NCBI GenBank assembly: GCA_030248215.1
Contig: JASANG010002323.1
Location: 1 to 64,000, forward strand
DNA length: 64,000 nt
Reading direction: 5' to 3'
Source of the DNA: Enoplolaimus lenunculus
Lineage: Eukaryota > Nematoda > Enoplea > Enoplida > Thoracostomopsidae
Shown here: positions 36,311 to 49,692 of the stretch, one piece after another
Numbering within the stretch: the stretch's first letter is position 1
How the letters are laid out: each line of letters opens with the position of its first letter
Notes under the pieces: model-generated
The model's database searches: none
What the model saw: the letters and a program-made list of their open reading frames with translations, nothing else
Told to the model about the DNA's origin: nothing
Translations under genes and position numbers: made by a program

Positions 36311-36734
36311 ATTCCGAAAAAAGAGAAAAAAAAAAACAACCTCAAAAAAAAAACAAAAAAAAACAAAAAAAAAAAAAATAAAATAAACAAAACCAAAAAG
36401 CAAACAAAAAAAACAAAACCCACCCAAAAAACAACAAAAAAAAAACAAAAAAAAAAAACAAAAAATAAAAAAAAAAATAAAAAAAAAAATAAAAAAAAAA
36501 AAAAAAAATAAAATAAATTAAAAATAAATATAAAAAAAAAAATAAAAAAAAAAAAAAAAAAAAAAAAAATTAACAAGTTAATAAGATAAAAAAATATAAC
36601 ACAAATATAAAAAAAAAATAAAAAAAAAAAAAAAAAAAAAAAATATTATAAAAAAAAAAAAAAAAAAAAAAAAATAATAAAAAAATAAAAAAAAAAAAAA
36701 AAAAAAAATAAATAAAAAAAATAAAAAAAAAAAC

Positions 36735-36765
<31 letters not shown>

Positions 36766-36787
36766 AAATAAAAAAAAATAAAATTAA

Positions 36788-36838
<51 letters not shown>
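36311..36838. repeat. A-rich tract of about 530 bp
   Basis: It is almost pure A with scattered C, then scattered T. It is too long for an ordinary poly(A) tail and has no AATAAA just before it. It may be an expanded simple repeat or a poor consensus over a homopolymer. Frames on either strand are artefacts of composition. Confidence 0.9.
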
Positions 36839-36839
<1 letters not shown>

Positions 36840-36840
<1 letters not shown>

Positions 36841-39800
36841 TAGTGCACGCAAATATATATACATATATATAAAATATATATTTATATATATTCAGGGCGC
36901 GAAGCCTGTGACCAATTAACATATAAAGCCAACAACAATAAATTTTGAAGTTTTAAATACATGCATGAATGTTTGAATAGCAAATATGTTTATTTGATAA
37001 GGCCACGTAATGGTTGCTTCAATATATACGTTTTCAAATTTTGTAATTATATGCTAAGCTTGTGTTCGAAACCATCTTTAAAATAATTTGACTAATTCGC
37101 TAAAATTGGCGTAGAACCTAAGACTAAATAATTTCAGATTTAACTGAAATTACTGCACAAATCGCATTTAAAGCCCCGAAGGTGCATTACATCATGGGCG
37201 GCAATCTGTTCTCAAACGTGGGGATCAATTCAGTAATTTAGGCATGTTCACCCTTCGCAAGAAGCGATGATTGATCACGCCACAATTCGTTAAAGCGAAC
37301 GATACAAGCCTTGTATCCCATCCTCTAATCGTAGCCGAGCCGAAAATTTTGCGTTGAAAATAGCTCGTTTGAAGCTCAGCGTTTATTCTAGCCAAATATA
37401 TTAAATATATAGGGTGGTTTTACGAACGCAAAAAAATTTTCCACCAGCTAAAAATCTTGGATGCACCGTTGACTGGAGCTTTGCTTACTCTAAACTCAAT
37501 CCCTCTCCTGATATTTTTGCAATATTCCATTTAGTCGTGTCCATAACATTGGCCAAAATTAGTATATAACGCTGCAATTTGTATGCTATATAATTTTTTA
37601 CGCAATAAACAGTATAATTTTTTAAACAATAACAATGACTTCCGTTTCTCACGAATAAAATATTCAGTTCCGCATACGTATATATATTTACGCTGTTTTA
37701 TATCCGGTTGTCAATTATAGGTCGCTCAGATGAATTTGCGGCTGCGTTCGACAGTTAAATATTAAATTAATGTTTTTTCGTAGCGAATTTTGACTAAAAA
37801 ATTTGCAATTGAATTTGAGAAAGTTTGACAATGTCGAAATTGCCTTTCCGTGATCCCAAAGCGTGTATTTCGCGTGAAGTTTGGCTAAATGTAAATTCAA
37901 TGGCAGCTTTTACCACGACCCACAGGTATGGGAATGAAACGATAAAGATTTTGTTAATATAACTATAGGACGCTGAGGGAACCAGTGCCCAAACCCCCTT
38001 TACTAGTAATGGTAGCCGTGGTAAAAAGTAACGGTGCTTGGGCCATTTGCAAGTAACAATCCAAAATTACCTTCCTCAATTTACTCAATTTTAGTCAAAT
38101 TGTTACAATGCAGCTGGGGTTGTCGAAAGCGGTAAAGAATTTTTGTGTATGAATATCCTCAAATTCTAAATAAATTCATTCACTCGTGGCCTGCTTGTTA
38201 AGACATTCTCACTAATTTATCACCAGTCGTTATTAAAATACACAGCAATATGCATGGTAATATTAGCTACTTCTTCATTGTTCAGCTAATTATATATAAT
38301 ATATATTATATATAATATATACAATATGTAAATATATATAAATATATATATAAATATATAATAAGTTCTTTATTAAATTATTGTTGTTTAGTAGTATAAT
38401 TTTAAGCGAACGATGCAAACATTCGTTGCAAATTACCGTGTTATTTACGAGATGTATATTGGGAAAATTTAATGTATCGTTTGTCAGCATTTCATACTCT
38501 TTGTGGACGAAAGTTAATCGAGCCCATGGGAGTTTAGCTTCACAAGTGATATGGGCGGATATAGTAAGTAATAATAAACGTTAATTTGAAATTTTAAGTG
38601 GCTTCAGTTCCTTTCATTGTGGGTTAATTTTACTGTATTTTGCGACGCTGAGAGCGGTATTGACAAATTATGAGTACACTTTAATAATCACTAGGTTTAG
38701 AAATAGATTTTCAAGTTCAAAATTTGGACATAATTAAATGCATAAGTTTAATTTAACAACTAAGCCTGACTCGTATGGAAATAGCTTTAATTTTAGCATG
38801 CAGTCAAATCCTTTAATTTTGACCGTCAGATCCGTCGCTGTCTGTCGCCATACGTCATCGTCTGTCACTGTGCGATATCGTACGCGAATTACTCGCGTAC
38901 GATACCACACGGTGGTTGGACATTGACGGACGGCGCTGTATGACAGGTATAGCGACACCCTAAGAGATCATTTCATAACAAAAACTAGTATGTTTCTGCA
39001 TAGGTCATTCGGCCCGGTCATCTATAAAAATGGTCCGGCCGCAGCCGCAACTAGCTTGGTTGGGACGTCATAGCCCCGCAACCTGGAACTGTTAGCTGAG
39101 GCGCAGAAATACTTATAGGGGGGCGAGATAGACTTTCAACATAAAGGTCTTTTACTTTTAACCCTGTTGATGGACTTTTTGGGCAGGGGACGACGACGTT
39201 CGTAAGTGGTGCGATGCCCCATTTGCGTTTTTGCACTCCTTTGCAGTAGTGGGCCAGGTACACGGATTACCCTTTACAGCAAACTTCATATCCTTGCGTA
39301 TCGAAAAGTTAAATGTATATTCAAATTTAAATTCATGAACTTCTTTGTATTTAAAAAGTTGAAAATTGAACTCCCAAATGACTAACAGTAGTACACCGTT
39401 TGGTAAACAAAACCGACGCATTTGGAACAAAGAAATTGATTAATATCGCAAAGTATAGCGGTAGGCGGAGCGTAATATTTTTTTAGAGTTTGTAACAAAT
39501 TATGTTTAAATTTACTGTCATTATTTTGACAGAAAATTATTGAGAAGTTACAATGTGGTTAAAATTTTGTGAACATAAAACACTCAGAATTATAGCTTAA
39601 TTTTATTATGATTTGCTTGGTTACGCGCTTGTAAGTCGCGGCTTATGCGTCTAATACGCACGCCTAGTTGTATATGCGCCAGTACAAAATGTAGAAGCTC
39701 GTTCATAGTCCTAAATCAAAATCTAAGCCCAATTCTAAAAGAATTCTGCGGTAATTGTCAAAGCCTTGAGTATTGCTAGTTTATTTTGCTATGACTAACT

Positions 39801-39910
39801 TACAAATATGTAAATTTGTCTCAAAATCATTTCAAAAAGTTTATTTGCAGACCTTCATGACAGCTGTGTAACATGTCAGCTGATTGAAACAAATATACTC
39901 TCTATATATA
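36840..39910. other. Intergenic with AT repeats and one hairpin element
   Basis: TA-rich tracts lie at 36,852-36,890 and 38,290-38,362. A hairpin element is at 38,823-38,940. Minus-strand frames at 39,051-39,430 show no recognisable domain. No gene is supported. Confidence 0.4.
38823..38940. repeat. Hairpin-centred GC-rich element
   Basis: A perfect stem TATCGTACGCGA / TCGCGTACGATA with a 5-base loop lies at 38,876-38,904. It sits inside a stretch with several CGTC-type repeats and a GACGGACGGCGCTG end that loosely inverts the start. A weakly similar stretch is at 19,930-20,015. Confidence 0.5.
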
Positions 39911-40336
39911 CTGTATTGACCAGAATAAGAGGGGGGACTGATATTTATTTGGCCTCTCCAGAGGGCACCCCCTTGATATTCGGTTACGCACTGTTATTTA
40001 TTTTTAACCCTCGCTCCGCCGCCCTTCGTTACTGATATATCCGGTACTGCAACTATCCGTTGAATTAAACGTATATTTGTCTCGTTTCAATAGTTTGAGC
40101 GATAATGAAAGGTTATACTTAGGAATGTAGTTTCAAAATTTAAGTACGCTGTAAAGTTTAGAACTCAAATTATTTGGTCCTGGAGTCATTTATGTGCTAC
40201 AATTAGGGTTAATTGAAATTTATGGACTCTAAGTAGGGTTAAGGGACTCTATCCGCCTACGGACACTTATTAGGGATACGGACTCTCATTGATTCGGACC
40301 CAATATGGGGACCCCCTCTTATTCGGGTCAATACAG
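39911..40336 (+). mobile_element. MITE with TA target duplication
   Basis: Starts CTGTATTGACCAGAATAAG and ends CTTATTCGGGTCAATACAG, a good inverted pair, with TA directly on both sides. Internal blocks match the copy at 25,891 in order, including CCTCTCCAGAGGGCACCCCC and TAGGGATACGGACTC. Confidence 0.85.
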
Positions 40337-40339
40337 TAG

Positions 40340-43300
40340 GCAGGTTGGTTTTGAAAAAATTTAAATTGTTAAACTTGTACTCCGGTTAAGTTACGACACA
40401 ACTGGATTGTTTGAAAACTTACTACTAAACTGGCGATATTTGTTACACAAGGCATAACAACGATTTGTCGCCTATCATTATACTGAAGCTTTAGTCACAA
40501 GCTTAGGATTAGCTACGCTTACGCTTAAAGTTTAGTTATAGGTTTTCTGATGCTGTTGGGCGGTAAGTTGTTCGACGAATTGTCGTACATTCGGTACATA
40601 AATTGGAAATACGGCACCAGAAGGCTCATTCTCGATGTTTTGGGTGGGATAAAAATAAAATTTAAGAAGCTTAATATAGCTTAAATTGACGGGTAGTATG
40701 TAGGTCACAATTTATTTACTCGCATTTTACCGTTAAAGGGTAAGTAACGATTAAATAGCACCATATTTCACAGCTTGTTTTGAGTATTTTAAGCCAAAAT
40801 ATGGCCATTTTAAGGGTATTTCCGGTGGTTCTTAGTGCAGTGATTGCTAGGTTTACAATGTTGCGTGCCATTTGTATTGTTAAAAGCCAATGTCGGCGTT
40901 AAAATCTTTTCACCTTAAAAGGTACGCAGAATTAGCAACGATATAAGTTTGTTGGTCACAGTTAAATAAGTAAAACCGTTCATTTAAAAAACTGTGAAAA
41001 TTTGGTTACAGACTAAATGATGATTGTACATACGTAAGCAATAAACCTTAGCTAAAGAGAAAGATAATACTTTTGTCGGACTATATATCATTTCAGCGGA
41101 TTAATCTGAAGTGTGTTTTTTGCATTTTGATTTTTGAGTGCCACTCACAGTCCAACTGATGTATGTGTTCATTTTTTATTTGAGTCGAATGTTTAGCCCA
41201 TGTTAACTAAGCGGTCTGCTCGTTAAGTCCAATTGGAAGCGTAAATGTAGCCTTATCCTAAACACAAGTTCCGACATGAACATAAGCCTAAGCCTAAGCC
41301 TAAATGTGAGCCTCCCAGAGTTTAATAAGTCTCCCTGTCTCCCAGAAAGCAGGCCTTATAGTTATAAACTAAATTAATTAGCTAACCTTCTCAGTACAGA
41401 AGACAAAATTTTAAACCTGTTAAGTTTTTTTGTCGCTCACAGGACTCAATTTAATTTTACCCGTTCCCGGGCTTACAAGAACACAAACTTTTATTGAATA
41501 ATGCACAAAACTTATCATACAAAATTGGTACAACTCTTAAGTAGTTACCAAAGTATAGCAGCAGCCTTAGCTACTTTAAATATATAGCAAATATTTGAAA
41601 AAATATCTATAGTTACTTTCAAGCCAGACAGTTAGGAGTAGAAAACGTGTTCTACTATAATATTACGAAAACAATTTGAATCGTAGTTAGTTACCGTCCA
41701 ATGTTTTCAATTACTTAAATTTAACGCATATCACACGAAGATCATGTCTTCTCTCGAATTTCTTCTGTTTTATATATGGCCGAAAATTATTGTTTAATAC
41801 ATAGTCAAAAAATCAACCGTAGCGTAAAATAACCCTACATATACCGTTTACAAGATACATTTAAACGCCAATTATATATCCCGTATTTACTGAAATTATT
41901 CATCCCAGTAAAAATAATAATTTTAAAAATAAAATTTAAAGATGAGAAAAAATTAACTTTTAAAGATGAGAACAGTTTTCTACTTGATGTGCACAAGAAC
42001 TCTGTCGAATCTAAAATGGGTCAGCCAGGCTACTACGCCACTCGTCAGGTATCAAAACCGAAAAAATTGTGTTAAAATTCAGTTCTAAAGTTTCGTTGGG
42101 TATTTTGTTTTTTTTTTCGGTTGTGAGCTTCTTTCATTGTTATTTATATCGCCCAAACGTCCTCGTCAAAAATTCGATGGATCCGCTACTGTCGCAGAAG
42201 TAAATTTTTTAAGTGCATCATCGCATTTTAATTTTCGGGGCAATGCGGATCAAAATAGAGTTTAAGTGATGTTAAAATTCGCTGCAATACTTTGTTTAAA
42301 TTTATTTCTTCAGTGCACATTTAATAAATAAAAATAATATCTAAAATCATCGGTTATTTATTGTTTACGCTTCTATAAACTTGTGTTTAATGTCTATTTT
42401 GATCGGTTTACTGTAGTTTTCTTGCTTCGACAAGGTTCGTGGTATGGGCAGTAGATTATGGTCTTGGAGTTATTTTGTTTGAGGATGGTTGAATTTTACT
42501 CTCAATGCTTAAAAGTTAATTTTGAACAAAATTTTTGCTGTTCCGACCTACTTGACGCTTAGGCTGATTAGTTGTTTATACATGAAAATTTGTTTTCTTG
42601 TGTATATATACCTATGCAACCATGGTTAACTTACCAGTACATGTCTGTAAAATATACTTCTACTCTCTAAAAGTGTAAACTAACTTGATTTATTAAGGTT
42701 GAGCTAATCTAGCAGCATTAAATCAACTTTGTACGTTAACTTAACTAACAGGTAGGTTTACGATTAAAGTCATTTAAAATTTTACATATTTTTAGTTTAA
42801 ACCAAACTTAATGAATTCTTAGATATATACAAATAATTTCTGGGCTGCTGTCGTTACTTAAACCAAAAATATGTTTATCTTAAACTGGTGTTAAACTTGA
42901 AAATATGTTAGCATGATTTAAAGCTTTCCGATTTTTGTTTTGTTAGTCCATCCAGCCATTTAAGTTTTTACTTAAACCAATATTCAACTTCAGTCCTGCT
43001 ATGATTTACATTTAAGTTTACAGAGAGTATAATCGCTGCTGAATACTTTGTGCGGATTTTTAAGTAGCTTTTGTATGCAGGGGTGCTTCATTATGATTTA
43101 ACCACTCGAATACCACTGGCGAATACCACCAGATTGTTCGGTGTGGAAGACAATAAAACAAAATTTATAACTTGTAAACACGAAAAGAAAACCAGAAAAT
43201 TTAAGTTGGTATATTATCTAAAATTGTTAACTTATGTCAATTTATTGCATAGTTAGTTATCTTCTGTCTATCATATCAACTACACATTTCAAGTGCAGTT

Positions 43301-43795
43301 TAGTGAAATATATGCGATAGCGGATACCACAATTTCGACTTATTTATTTGTATTCTAAATGAACTAAAATATATACAAAAATGTTATTTTATGTCGAAAT
43401 TTGTGTGAATTTTTGCATCCGCATTTGCATTAATAACAAAACATCAATATATATTGAACTGCCGCAGAACTTTGTGGCCTCCTTCATTCGTGACATATTG
43501 CTGCGATGATTACCTTTAACATATAATTTTATTTCCTCGGTATTATTTGTTTTATTATTGCGTTTATTAAGTATAAAAAGTTCCGGATATGTAAAAAGTA
43601 ATGGTTTTGTTCAATACATCGTTGAGAGCATTGGAATATTGCTGTTTTGGGATAGGAGTTTTGCCATTTCTTTTATTCAGTACTTTTAGTTCAGTGACTT
43701 AAAAATTAGTCTATCTGAAAGTATTCGTAAAATATTATTTTTGGAAAGTTTACTGGTTGCTATAAGATACTTTTTCTATTGATTGGTTCACAACT
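40340..43795. other. Intergenic, nothing coding recognised
   Basis: Small hexamer fragments lie at 40,500-40,540 (CTTAGGATTAGC, CTTACGCTTA) and 41,235-41,320 (AAGCCTAAGCCTAAGCC). The rest is AT-rich with no supportable frame. Confidence 0.4.
41235..41330 (+). mobile_element. Hexamer-core fragment
   Basis: Three consecutive CCTAAG units near 41,287 follow a degenerate run. Neither conserved end is clear. Confidence 0.45.
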
Positions 43796-43796
43796 T

Positions 43797-43965
43797 CGGT
43801 CCATGTAAATATCAGGGGCGAAATTTTTTTTTGAGGGATTGCAATAGAATAACCTTAATCTTTACACTATTGTTTTTGCTTAGGTTTAGGTAGAAGCTCA
43901 TTTTTACGTTTATTCTTAGGAATATGCTTATACTATGCCGTGTTTTATACATTGGCCGCAATCTC
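43797..43965 (-). mobile_element. Hexamer-core MITE
   Basis: In reverse: GCGGCCAATGTATAAAACAC, GGCATAGTATAAGCATATTC, a short core, TTCTATTGCAATCCCTC, AAAAAATTTCGCCCC and TTTACATGGACC. Confidence 0.7.
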
Positions 43966-44164
43966 TTATCCAATCAAAACCCATTTTGGGCGTCTGACAA
44001 ATCAATTTGCGATGTCCCATTTGCAGCACGACATACCTAGTGGACAAAACTCGCATGCTTTATATCCCATGGTTTACTCCTCGATCTGCTTAACCCCCAA
44101 CAGTGCTACCAGTAGCAGATCCGTAGCACAGCTCACCTTGCTAGGCTAACTGAAAATTTTTAGA

Positions 44165-44275
44165 AGGCATACAAGAAACAAGCAAGGTTGAAAATTTTAC
44201 AGGAGCCAAAATTCTTTCGGGGGGGGGGGGGGCTGAACTCTCGTGGCAATCTTCTGGCTACGTGTCCGACCAGCA
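44165..44275 (-). mobile_element. GTAGCC-type repeat fragment
   Basis: ACAAGCAAGGTTGAAAATTT, CCAAAATTCTTTCG, a G homopolymer and TCTTCTGGCTACG. The same order of blocks is found at 50,640-50,750 and 52,380-52,470. Confidence 0.5.
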
Positions 44276-46450
44276 GTTAAGTTTGATTTTCAAACTTAAC
44301 TTTTGTTTTCATTTCATGCGTAGAATAAAAGCGCATGAAGCCGCATAAAAAGGTGCAGTTGGCCGCGCGAAGGCTTTAAATCTGTGTGGTCCCAGTAAAT
44401 CCGTGGAGATTAATCGCATTGCAATAAATATAGTGTTTAAAAAGTCATCTATGCGTACTAATACGCATATTTCTAGTACTTTGAATACAAAGGTTTTCGT
44501 TTATTAATACAGGATTAACTACGAACAATGGATACACGTTTCAGAAAGAAATTTAATTTGAATACTAATTATGTCAAATTTTACTGGTGTTTTGTCGCCT
44601 AGCGTTCGGCCGTTGCTTGCTTTTCGCATGACTTGAAATTGTCCTATCCGGAAGGGTAATTTGATGTTTGTACCGTTCAAAAGTACTGAACTATTTCAAA
44701 TTCGTCCGGCTCCAATTTAAACTTTGAGGTTAAAATGAATAAACCAGTATTCATATTAGTCAGTTTTCAAGAATGATAAAAACATGCGAAACAAGTTTAC
44801 CACTTGGACCAATAGTATGCTAAGCTTAAGCCTAAGCAAGAAGATAAGGATAATTTCCCATCTTGTGACACCGGTCATAACATCTTGTACATGCATAATG
44901 GGAACTTTATGGTTGTATCAGTAAACCCAGCGTGCAGCATGCGAAACTATTCTCCAGGTCTGCGATGTCAAGTCGGTGAAAAAATACCCGGTCGTATCAA
45001 TTTTATTCCCTCAATACAAATTTCTCGATTGACTCGTTGAACATTTTGACCCTTTAAGCATGTGAAATCATCAGGAAGGACTATAATTGGCTGCATCAGC
45101 GAAGGAAAAAAATCGTATTGGTGTCTCAGAGAGAAACTTTAATTGATCCAAACCTTCGAAGAAATTCAAGATACCCCACGTAATTTTATAAACGAAACTT
45201 TTGAGGCGTCAATTAAGCGTTAATTTGAAAATGCTTCATGTCCCTAAGTAATAATACTTTAAACACATGATCGGCGAACAATGATGTGAAAATTTTGTCA
45301 AAGCACAACCCTCTCTGGTACTGATATCGATCTCAAATAAACGAATTATCGACCAATTTACGCTTATATTTTCTAAATAAATTTTAAATTTTCATTCATT
45401 TTGTATGAATTCGCATTAAAGTTTCATAAACACAGGGCGGCGGGAGACGCACATTAAGATTTGATAAAGTCAGGAAGTGAACACCATTTCAAATAATTGA
45501 CTCAAAATTCTCTTCACAAATATATACTTCGTGTGTTTTTGTTTCTTTTTCGTATCTGTTTCCTGTATCTGTTGTTTTCTGTAGTATCTGTGCGCTGTTT
45601 GTGTATGCCTTTTTTGTCCGCTTCTATTTGAGGAAATATTAAAATATTTACCACATATATATCTCATTTAATTGGCTGAGGCACTAGTTTCAGGTTACCT
45701 TGTAGTTCAAGGGCTTGAATGCAGTGGTGGCACTATCTTAGCGAGTACCGAATTCTGAAAATAAACTTTTTGTGGTAAAAAGTTGTGCCGTTTAAAGCGT
45801 GTTTTTAGCATTTTAACATCGACTAATTGCAGTGAAGGCTCAAAAAGTTTGGAATTAATGGTGTAATATCGGTCTATTTTTTACCTATTTGGCTATAAAA
45901 CACGTTATGAAGTTCAGATGAACCAATTGCAATGAAAAATGTTCAGCTCGGTAGGGCCGGTAAGAGATGCCTTCGCCTTACTATTCATATGGAACTTTTC
46001 AATAAATATTTATAGAACAATGAGAAAATTTATTAGTTTGACATAAGTAAATAAAATAAATGTACATAACGTGCTCCTAATCTCCTATGTCCCGACCTCC
46101 ACTCCAGACCACTGGCCAGCTGCATCTGGCACTTATGCTTGTTTCCACATGTAACAATAGGGTCCTCTAAGCTGATTAAGATGTTGACAGTAACACATTA
46201 TTAGGCGAAAATAATCTATACGTCTTCTATTTAGAGAAATCTCAATATATTTTTTAATTTGGCCTGTGCCTTGTATGATTTTCGGCAGTGTTATATATCC
46301 GATAACACTATACGACGCCGCGGCCTGTTATTTCTGTTTTCCGTTATTTTGATTTGTCCATTACAAACTTTTTAAGTATCTTTTTCCAACTTTTAACAAA
46401 TGTCGATTATTAACTTTTTTCTTACATACTGTAGTTTCTGCAGGACGGTA

Positions 46451-46661
46451 AACCGCAAAAAATGGTGAGTCAAATTGACTGTCTCCGAAATAGGCTTTTC
46501 CGGACTACATAGACAAGATTCGACTGAGCCAATGTAAAATTTGACTTACTGCTCCGCGAGTCGAATTTGACTCTGGCGGAGTCGAATTTGACTCAGTTTT
46601 TGTGCAGTCCGGAAAAGGCTATTTCGGAAACAGTCAATTTGACTCACCGTTTTTTGCAGTG
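46451..46661. mobile_element. Fold-back MITE
   Basis: Starts ACCGCAAAAAATGGTGAGTC and ends GACTCACCGTTTTTTGCAGTG. The inner AATTGACTGTCTCCGAAATA / TATTTCGGAAACAGTCAATT and GTCCGGAAAAGGC pairs make the element close to one hairpin with a GTCGAATTTGACTC-rich middle. Confidence 0.8.
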
Positions 46662-47040
46662 CACAATCAACTACAGTAACAACCGGGTTTCCTAACCGAT
46701 TTTCTACTATTTAGTGTTCTGTAATGTTTATGTTTGGCAGTATTTTTGAACGAACGTGAATGACTCAGGAAGAGAGAGTATACTGTACAATTCAACGAAA
46801 TGTTTTGAAAAGATTGCGTTTCTGAATTGTGATGCATTAGTATTTTAATATCACGATTTTGTGATGTGTTTGAAACTATTTATTGGTTCAAAATATTTTT
46901 GAGTTCAGGTTTAAAATATGTGAAATCTAAATCGTTGTTTGTGAGTTTTATGGCTTTCGATACGCGTTTAATAACTAACGTTTACCTGGTTAGTACGTGC
47001 AGAAACGATCATTTGTTGAAACTGTAAGCCAAAAATTATA

Positions 47041-47358
47041 CTGTAGTGGCCCGAATATGAGAGGCTCTCTATTTTGAGTCCCAATCAATGTGAGTTCGTA
47101 TCCCTAATAAGAGTACGTAACCGGATAGAGTCCTTAAACGCTAACTAGATTCCATTAATGTCAATTGTCCCTAATTACAGGGTATAAATGACTCCAGGAC
47201 GAAATAAAGTGGAGTTTGAATTTTTAAAGTTTACCTTAAGGTTTAAAAGTACATTCCTAAGTATAATCTTGCATTATCGCTGTCACCGAATAACAGAGGA
47301 GAGCCACCTGGAGAAGCCAAATAAATATCAGCCCCTCTTCTTATTCTGGTCACTACAG
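47041..47358 (-). mobile_element. MITE with TA target duplication, shorter copy
   Basis: Both ends are present (CTGTAGTGGCCCGAATATG and CTGGTCACTACAG) with TA on each side. Internal blocks run in reverse order relative to the copy at 25,891, and the element is about 110 bp shorter, so it has lost internal sequence. Confidence 0.8.
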
Positions 47359-47429
47359 TACAAGTTTTTTAGGCTCATGTACGATGAGATCATTCGTTTC
47401 ATTTTGAGCATCAGTTTTATTTTCTTTCA

Positions 47430-47505
47430 GGAACTGCAAAGCTTCATTCAGAAATAGTAAAATTTCATTCAGGAATAGCAAAGTTTCATTCAGAAATAGC
47501 AATGT
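47430..47505. repeat. Short tandem array of about 22-bp units
   Basis: About three to four units of the form TTTCATTCAGRAATAGCAAAG, with small changes between units. Confidence 0.7.
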
Positions 47506-48049
47506 AAAAATATTTGAAGTCTCGTTTAAATTCTTCAAGCTTATGAGAACGTAACTCACAGACCTCATGTAGAAGTAGACATTTTACAAATTCACACGGC
47601 ACTTACCGAGGCTCCTACTTTGCACTCCCACGAAGTTGTTCACAGACTAAATATCAATTATACGTAGTATCTGCGGAAAAAAGCCAATAAAAGTTACAGA
47701 TCGGCGTAAAGAGTACATAATTACCTCGTTACCACTGTTCATTCACAAGTCGCTTTTAAAATGTAGTCTCTCACAAATGCCGTTCACAATTTTAGTGAAT
47801 GACTTTCATTGATAAACTTGGTACTTCCTTTTTATAGTAGGACATTTTCGCTTTGTGGTCCTTAGCATTAGTTTTCATTATGGTTTAATGGGATGTTACG
47901 CTGATGGTGAATACCGCGTTCACTTGTTTACTATTTTACCGATTTTACAAATACATAAATTACAAAGCGTTTAATCTTTTGAGCAACAGGACTATTCTCG
48001 CCTTAGGTAGAAAATCAAAATTGCCGTACTTGCAGGGCTCGAAGCGTCT

Positions 48050-48230
48050 GTTTCAGGGCCGGCGTTAGGGTAGCCGCCCACAAACAGGTTCGAGGCGGTC
48101 CACAATAAAATGCTTCACAGCTCCATTAATACTTCGTGATCCGCGAAAAAGATTTGTTTGCCAAGATGGAACCCCAAGTATCGGGCCCCCACAATTGGGG
48201 GTTTGGTGGACGCTTCCACCGGCACTGGTC
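48050..48230. repeat. GC-rich dispersed repeat
   Basis: Starts CAGGGCCGGCGTTAGGGTAG, contains CCCCCACAATTGGGGG, and ends CCACCGGCACTGG, an end shared with 20,571-20,741. Confidence 0.45.
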
Positions 48231-49516
48231 TATTTTATATTTCGAAGTGCCACGCGCTAGTTACTGAGTAATGTTAGTTAGTCGAATACGCATATGGATC
48301 AATTATGAGGTCGACTTTATATGCGACTGGTAAACTTAGAATATCTTCAAGTAATAGCATTATACGAGGGATTTTTCAGAATGGACCATCTTGTAAAATA
48401 AAACGTCCATGTGTTAGTTTATCACGAGCCGATGATAACAATTAGACAACAGAATCGTGGCAAAAAAGAAGCCAGCTCGCGTTGCGTTTTTGCCTTTATT
48501 CCGCTTCACTTTTTTGGAAATAGATTTCACCTTTTAATGCAGCCTAATTGTAGCTTGATTTTAAACTTAATATAGATGAACTATGCTCATGGATATTAGA
48601 TATGATATATTTGGACTGTTTTCGGCAGATTTTTTCCTATACATGGAGTTAAGAATAAACCGCAACGCGTGCCGAGATCATTATTTTACACGGAATGTAC
48701 CCAGTTGCATATTGTTGTTCAACAGTAATTATGCACTCATTCTTGTTTATAGTATTTACCTGAGTTTCTTTTTGAAGAGTATTCAGTTACGAGCAAACTG
48801 TTTATCAGCACATGAACAATACTCTCATCCAAAATGGGCCATTTCTGCAATGTTTAGTTATATATCCGTGTTATCTCTGTACGTTTACCAATTTGTATGT
48901 CGTTTTTTTCTCCAGCGTAGATAACTGCAATTTTCAATCAAAAACGTTTATTTTAATGTTTGAATAACGAAATTCTTGACAAAGTAAAATATTTTTCAAT
49001 GATATTTGTTGTTGAATTAAACGGTTTTGAATTGCAAACAAAGGATGCCTGCCTCTGAGTACAGTTTTGTGGCTACTTTACTCGTTGTTAATATATTTTT
49101 AACTGCGGCGTTTAGTTAAATTTTGTGCTCAATGTCAGCATTTTTAATGATGATTTATAAAGCTTAGCTTAATTAGAATTGCTTGAAACGTAACAATATA
49201 TGGAATTTTGATTTTTTCATGCTGTAAACTGGGCAATTAGCATTTAGTAAAAATTAGCTGCTATATAACGGCCTTAGAAACAATATCGTTAAAGTTATTT
49301 GAGTTTATTTTTAATTAAATAACGGTTGGAACAATATCACTTGGGTTGTTGAAGTATAATTTTCGGGACAGTTTGATCATTCATCAAAAATACGGTACTT
49401 AACCACTGGAACAGAAATAAGTCAATAAGTTTATTTATAAGTACTTATAGATCGTCATCTTGGATTAGTTGAATTCCTCTCAAAGAAATCAATTAACGTT
49501 TTTCTCCCCTCATGGC

Positions 49517-49692
49517 AAAGGGGTAGCCAGGAAAGAGGTGAAACAGGGACTAGGGTTTCAACACCGTTTTTGGAATTTTAATCCGTGGTGTTTTGGGCTA
49601 TTTTTCACCTGGTGATACAAAAAAACCCTATTTTGAAGATTATTTTGCGAGCGTGTAACCCCACGCCCCTTGTAATAATCCTGGCTACGTTA
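49517..49692. mobile_element. GTAGCCAGG-ended MITE
   Basis: Begins AAGGGGTAGCCAGGA and ends AATCCTGGCTACG, an inverted pair around about 150 bp without coding. Confidence 0.55.

Larger units (their letters stand above)
43966..47040. other. Intergenic with decayed repeats
   Basis: A GTAGCC-type fragment with a run of 13-14 G is at 44,165-44,275. Short CCTAAGC pieces are at 44,820. No gene is supported. Confidence 0.4.
47361..49515. other. Intergenic, nothing coding recognised
   Basis: A short array of GAAATAGCAAAGTTTCATTC-type units lies at about 47,430-47,505, and a GC-rich repeat at 48,050-48,230. A 113-codon frame at 48,583-48,924 has no recognisable domain. Confidence 0.35.

Noticed and set aside
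36115-36576. 153-codon minus-strand frame rich in Phe
   Set aside because: It is the reverse of an A-rich tract; poly-Phe arises from poly-T and is not a protein.
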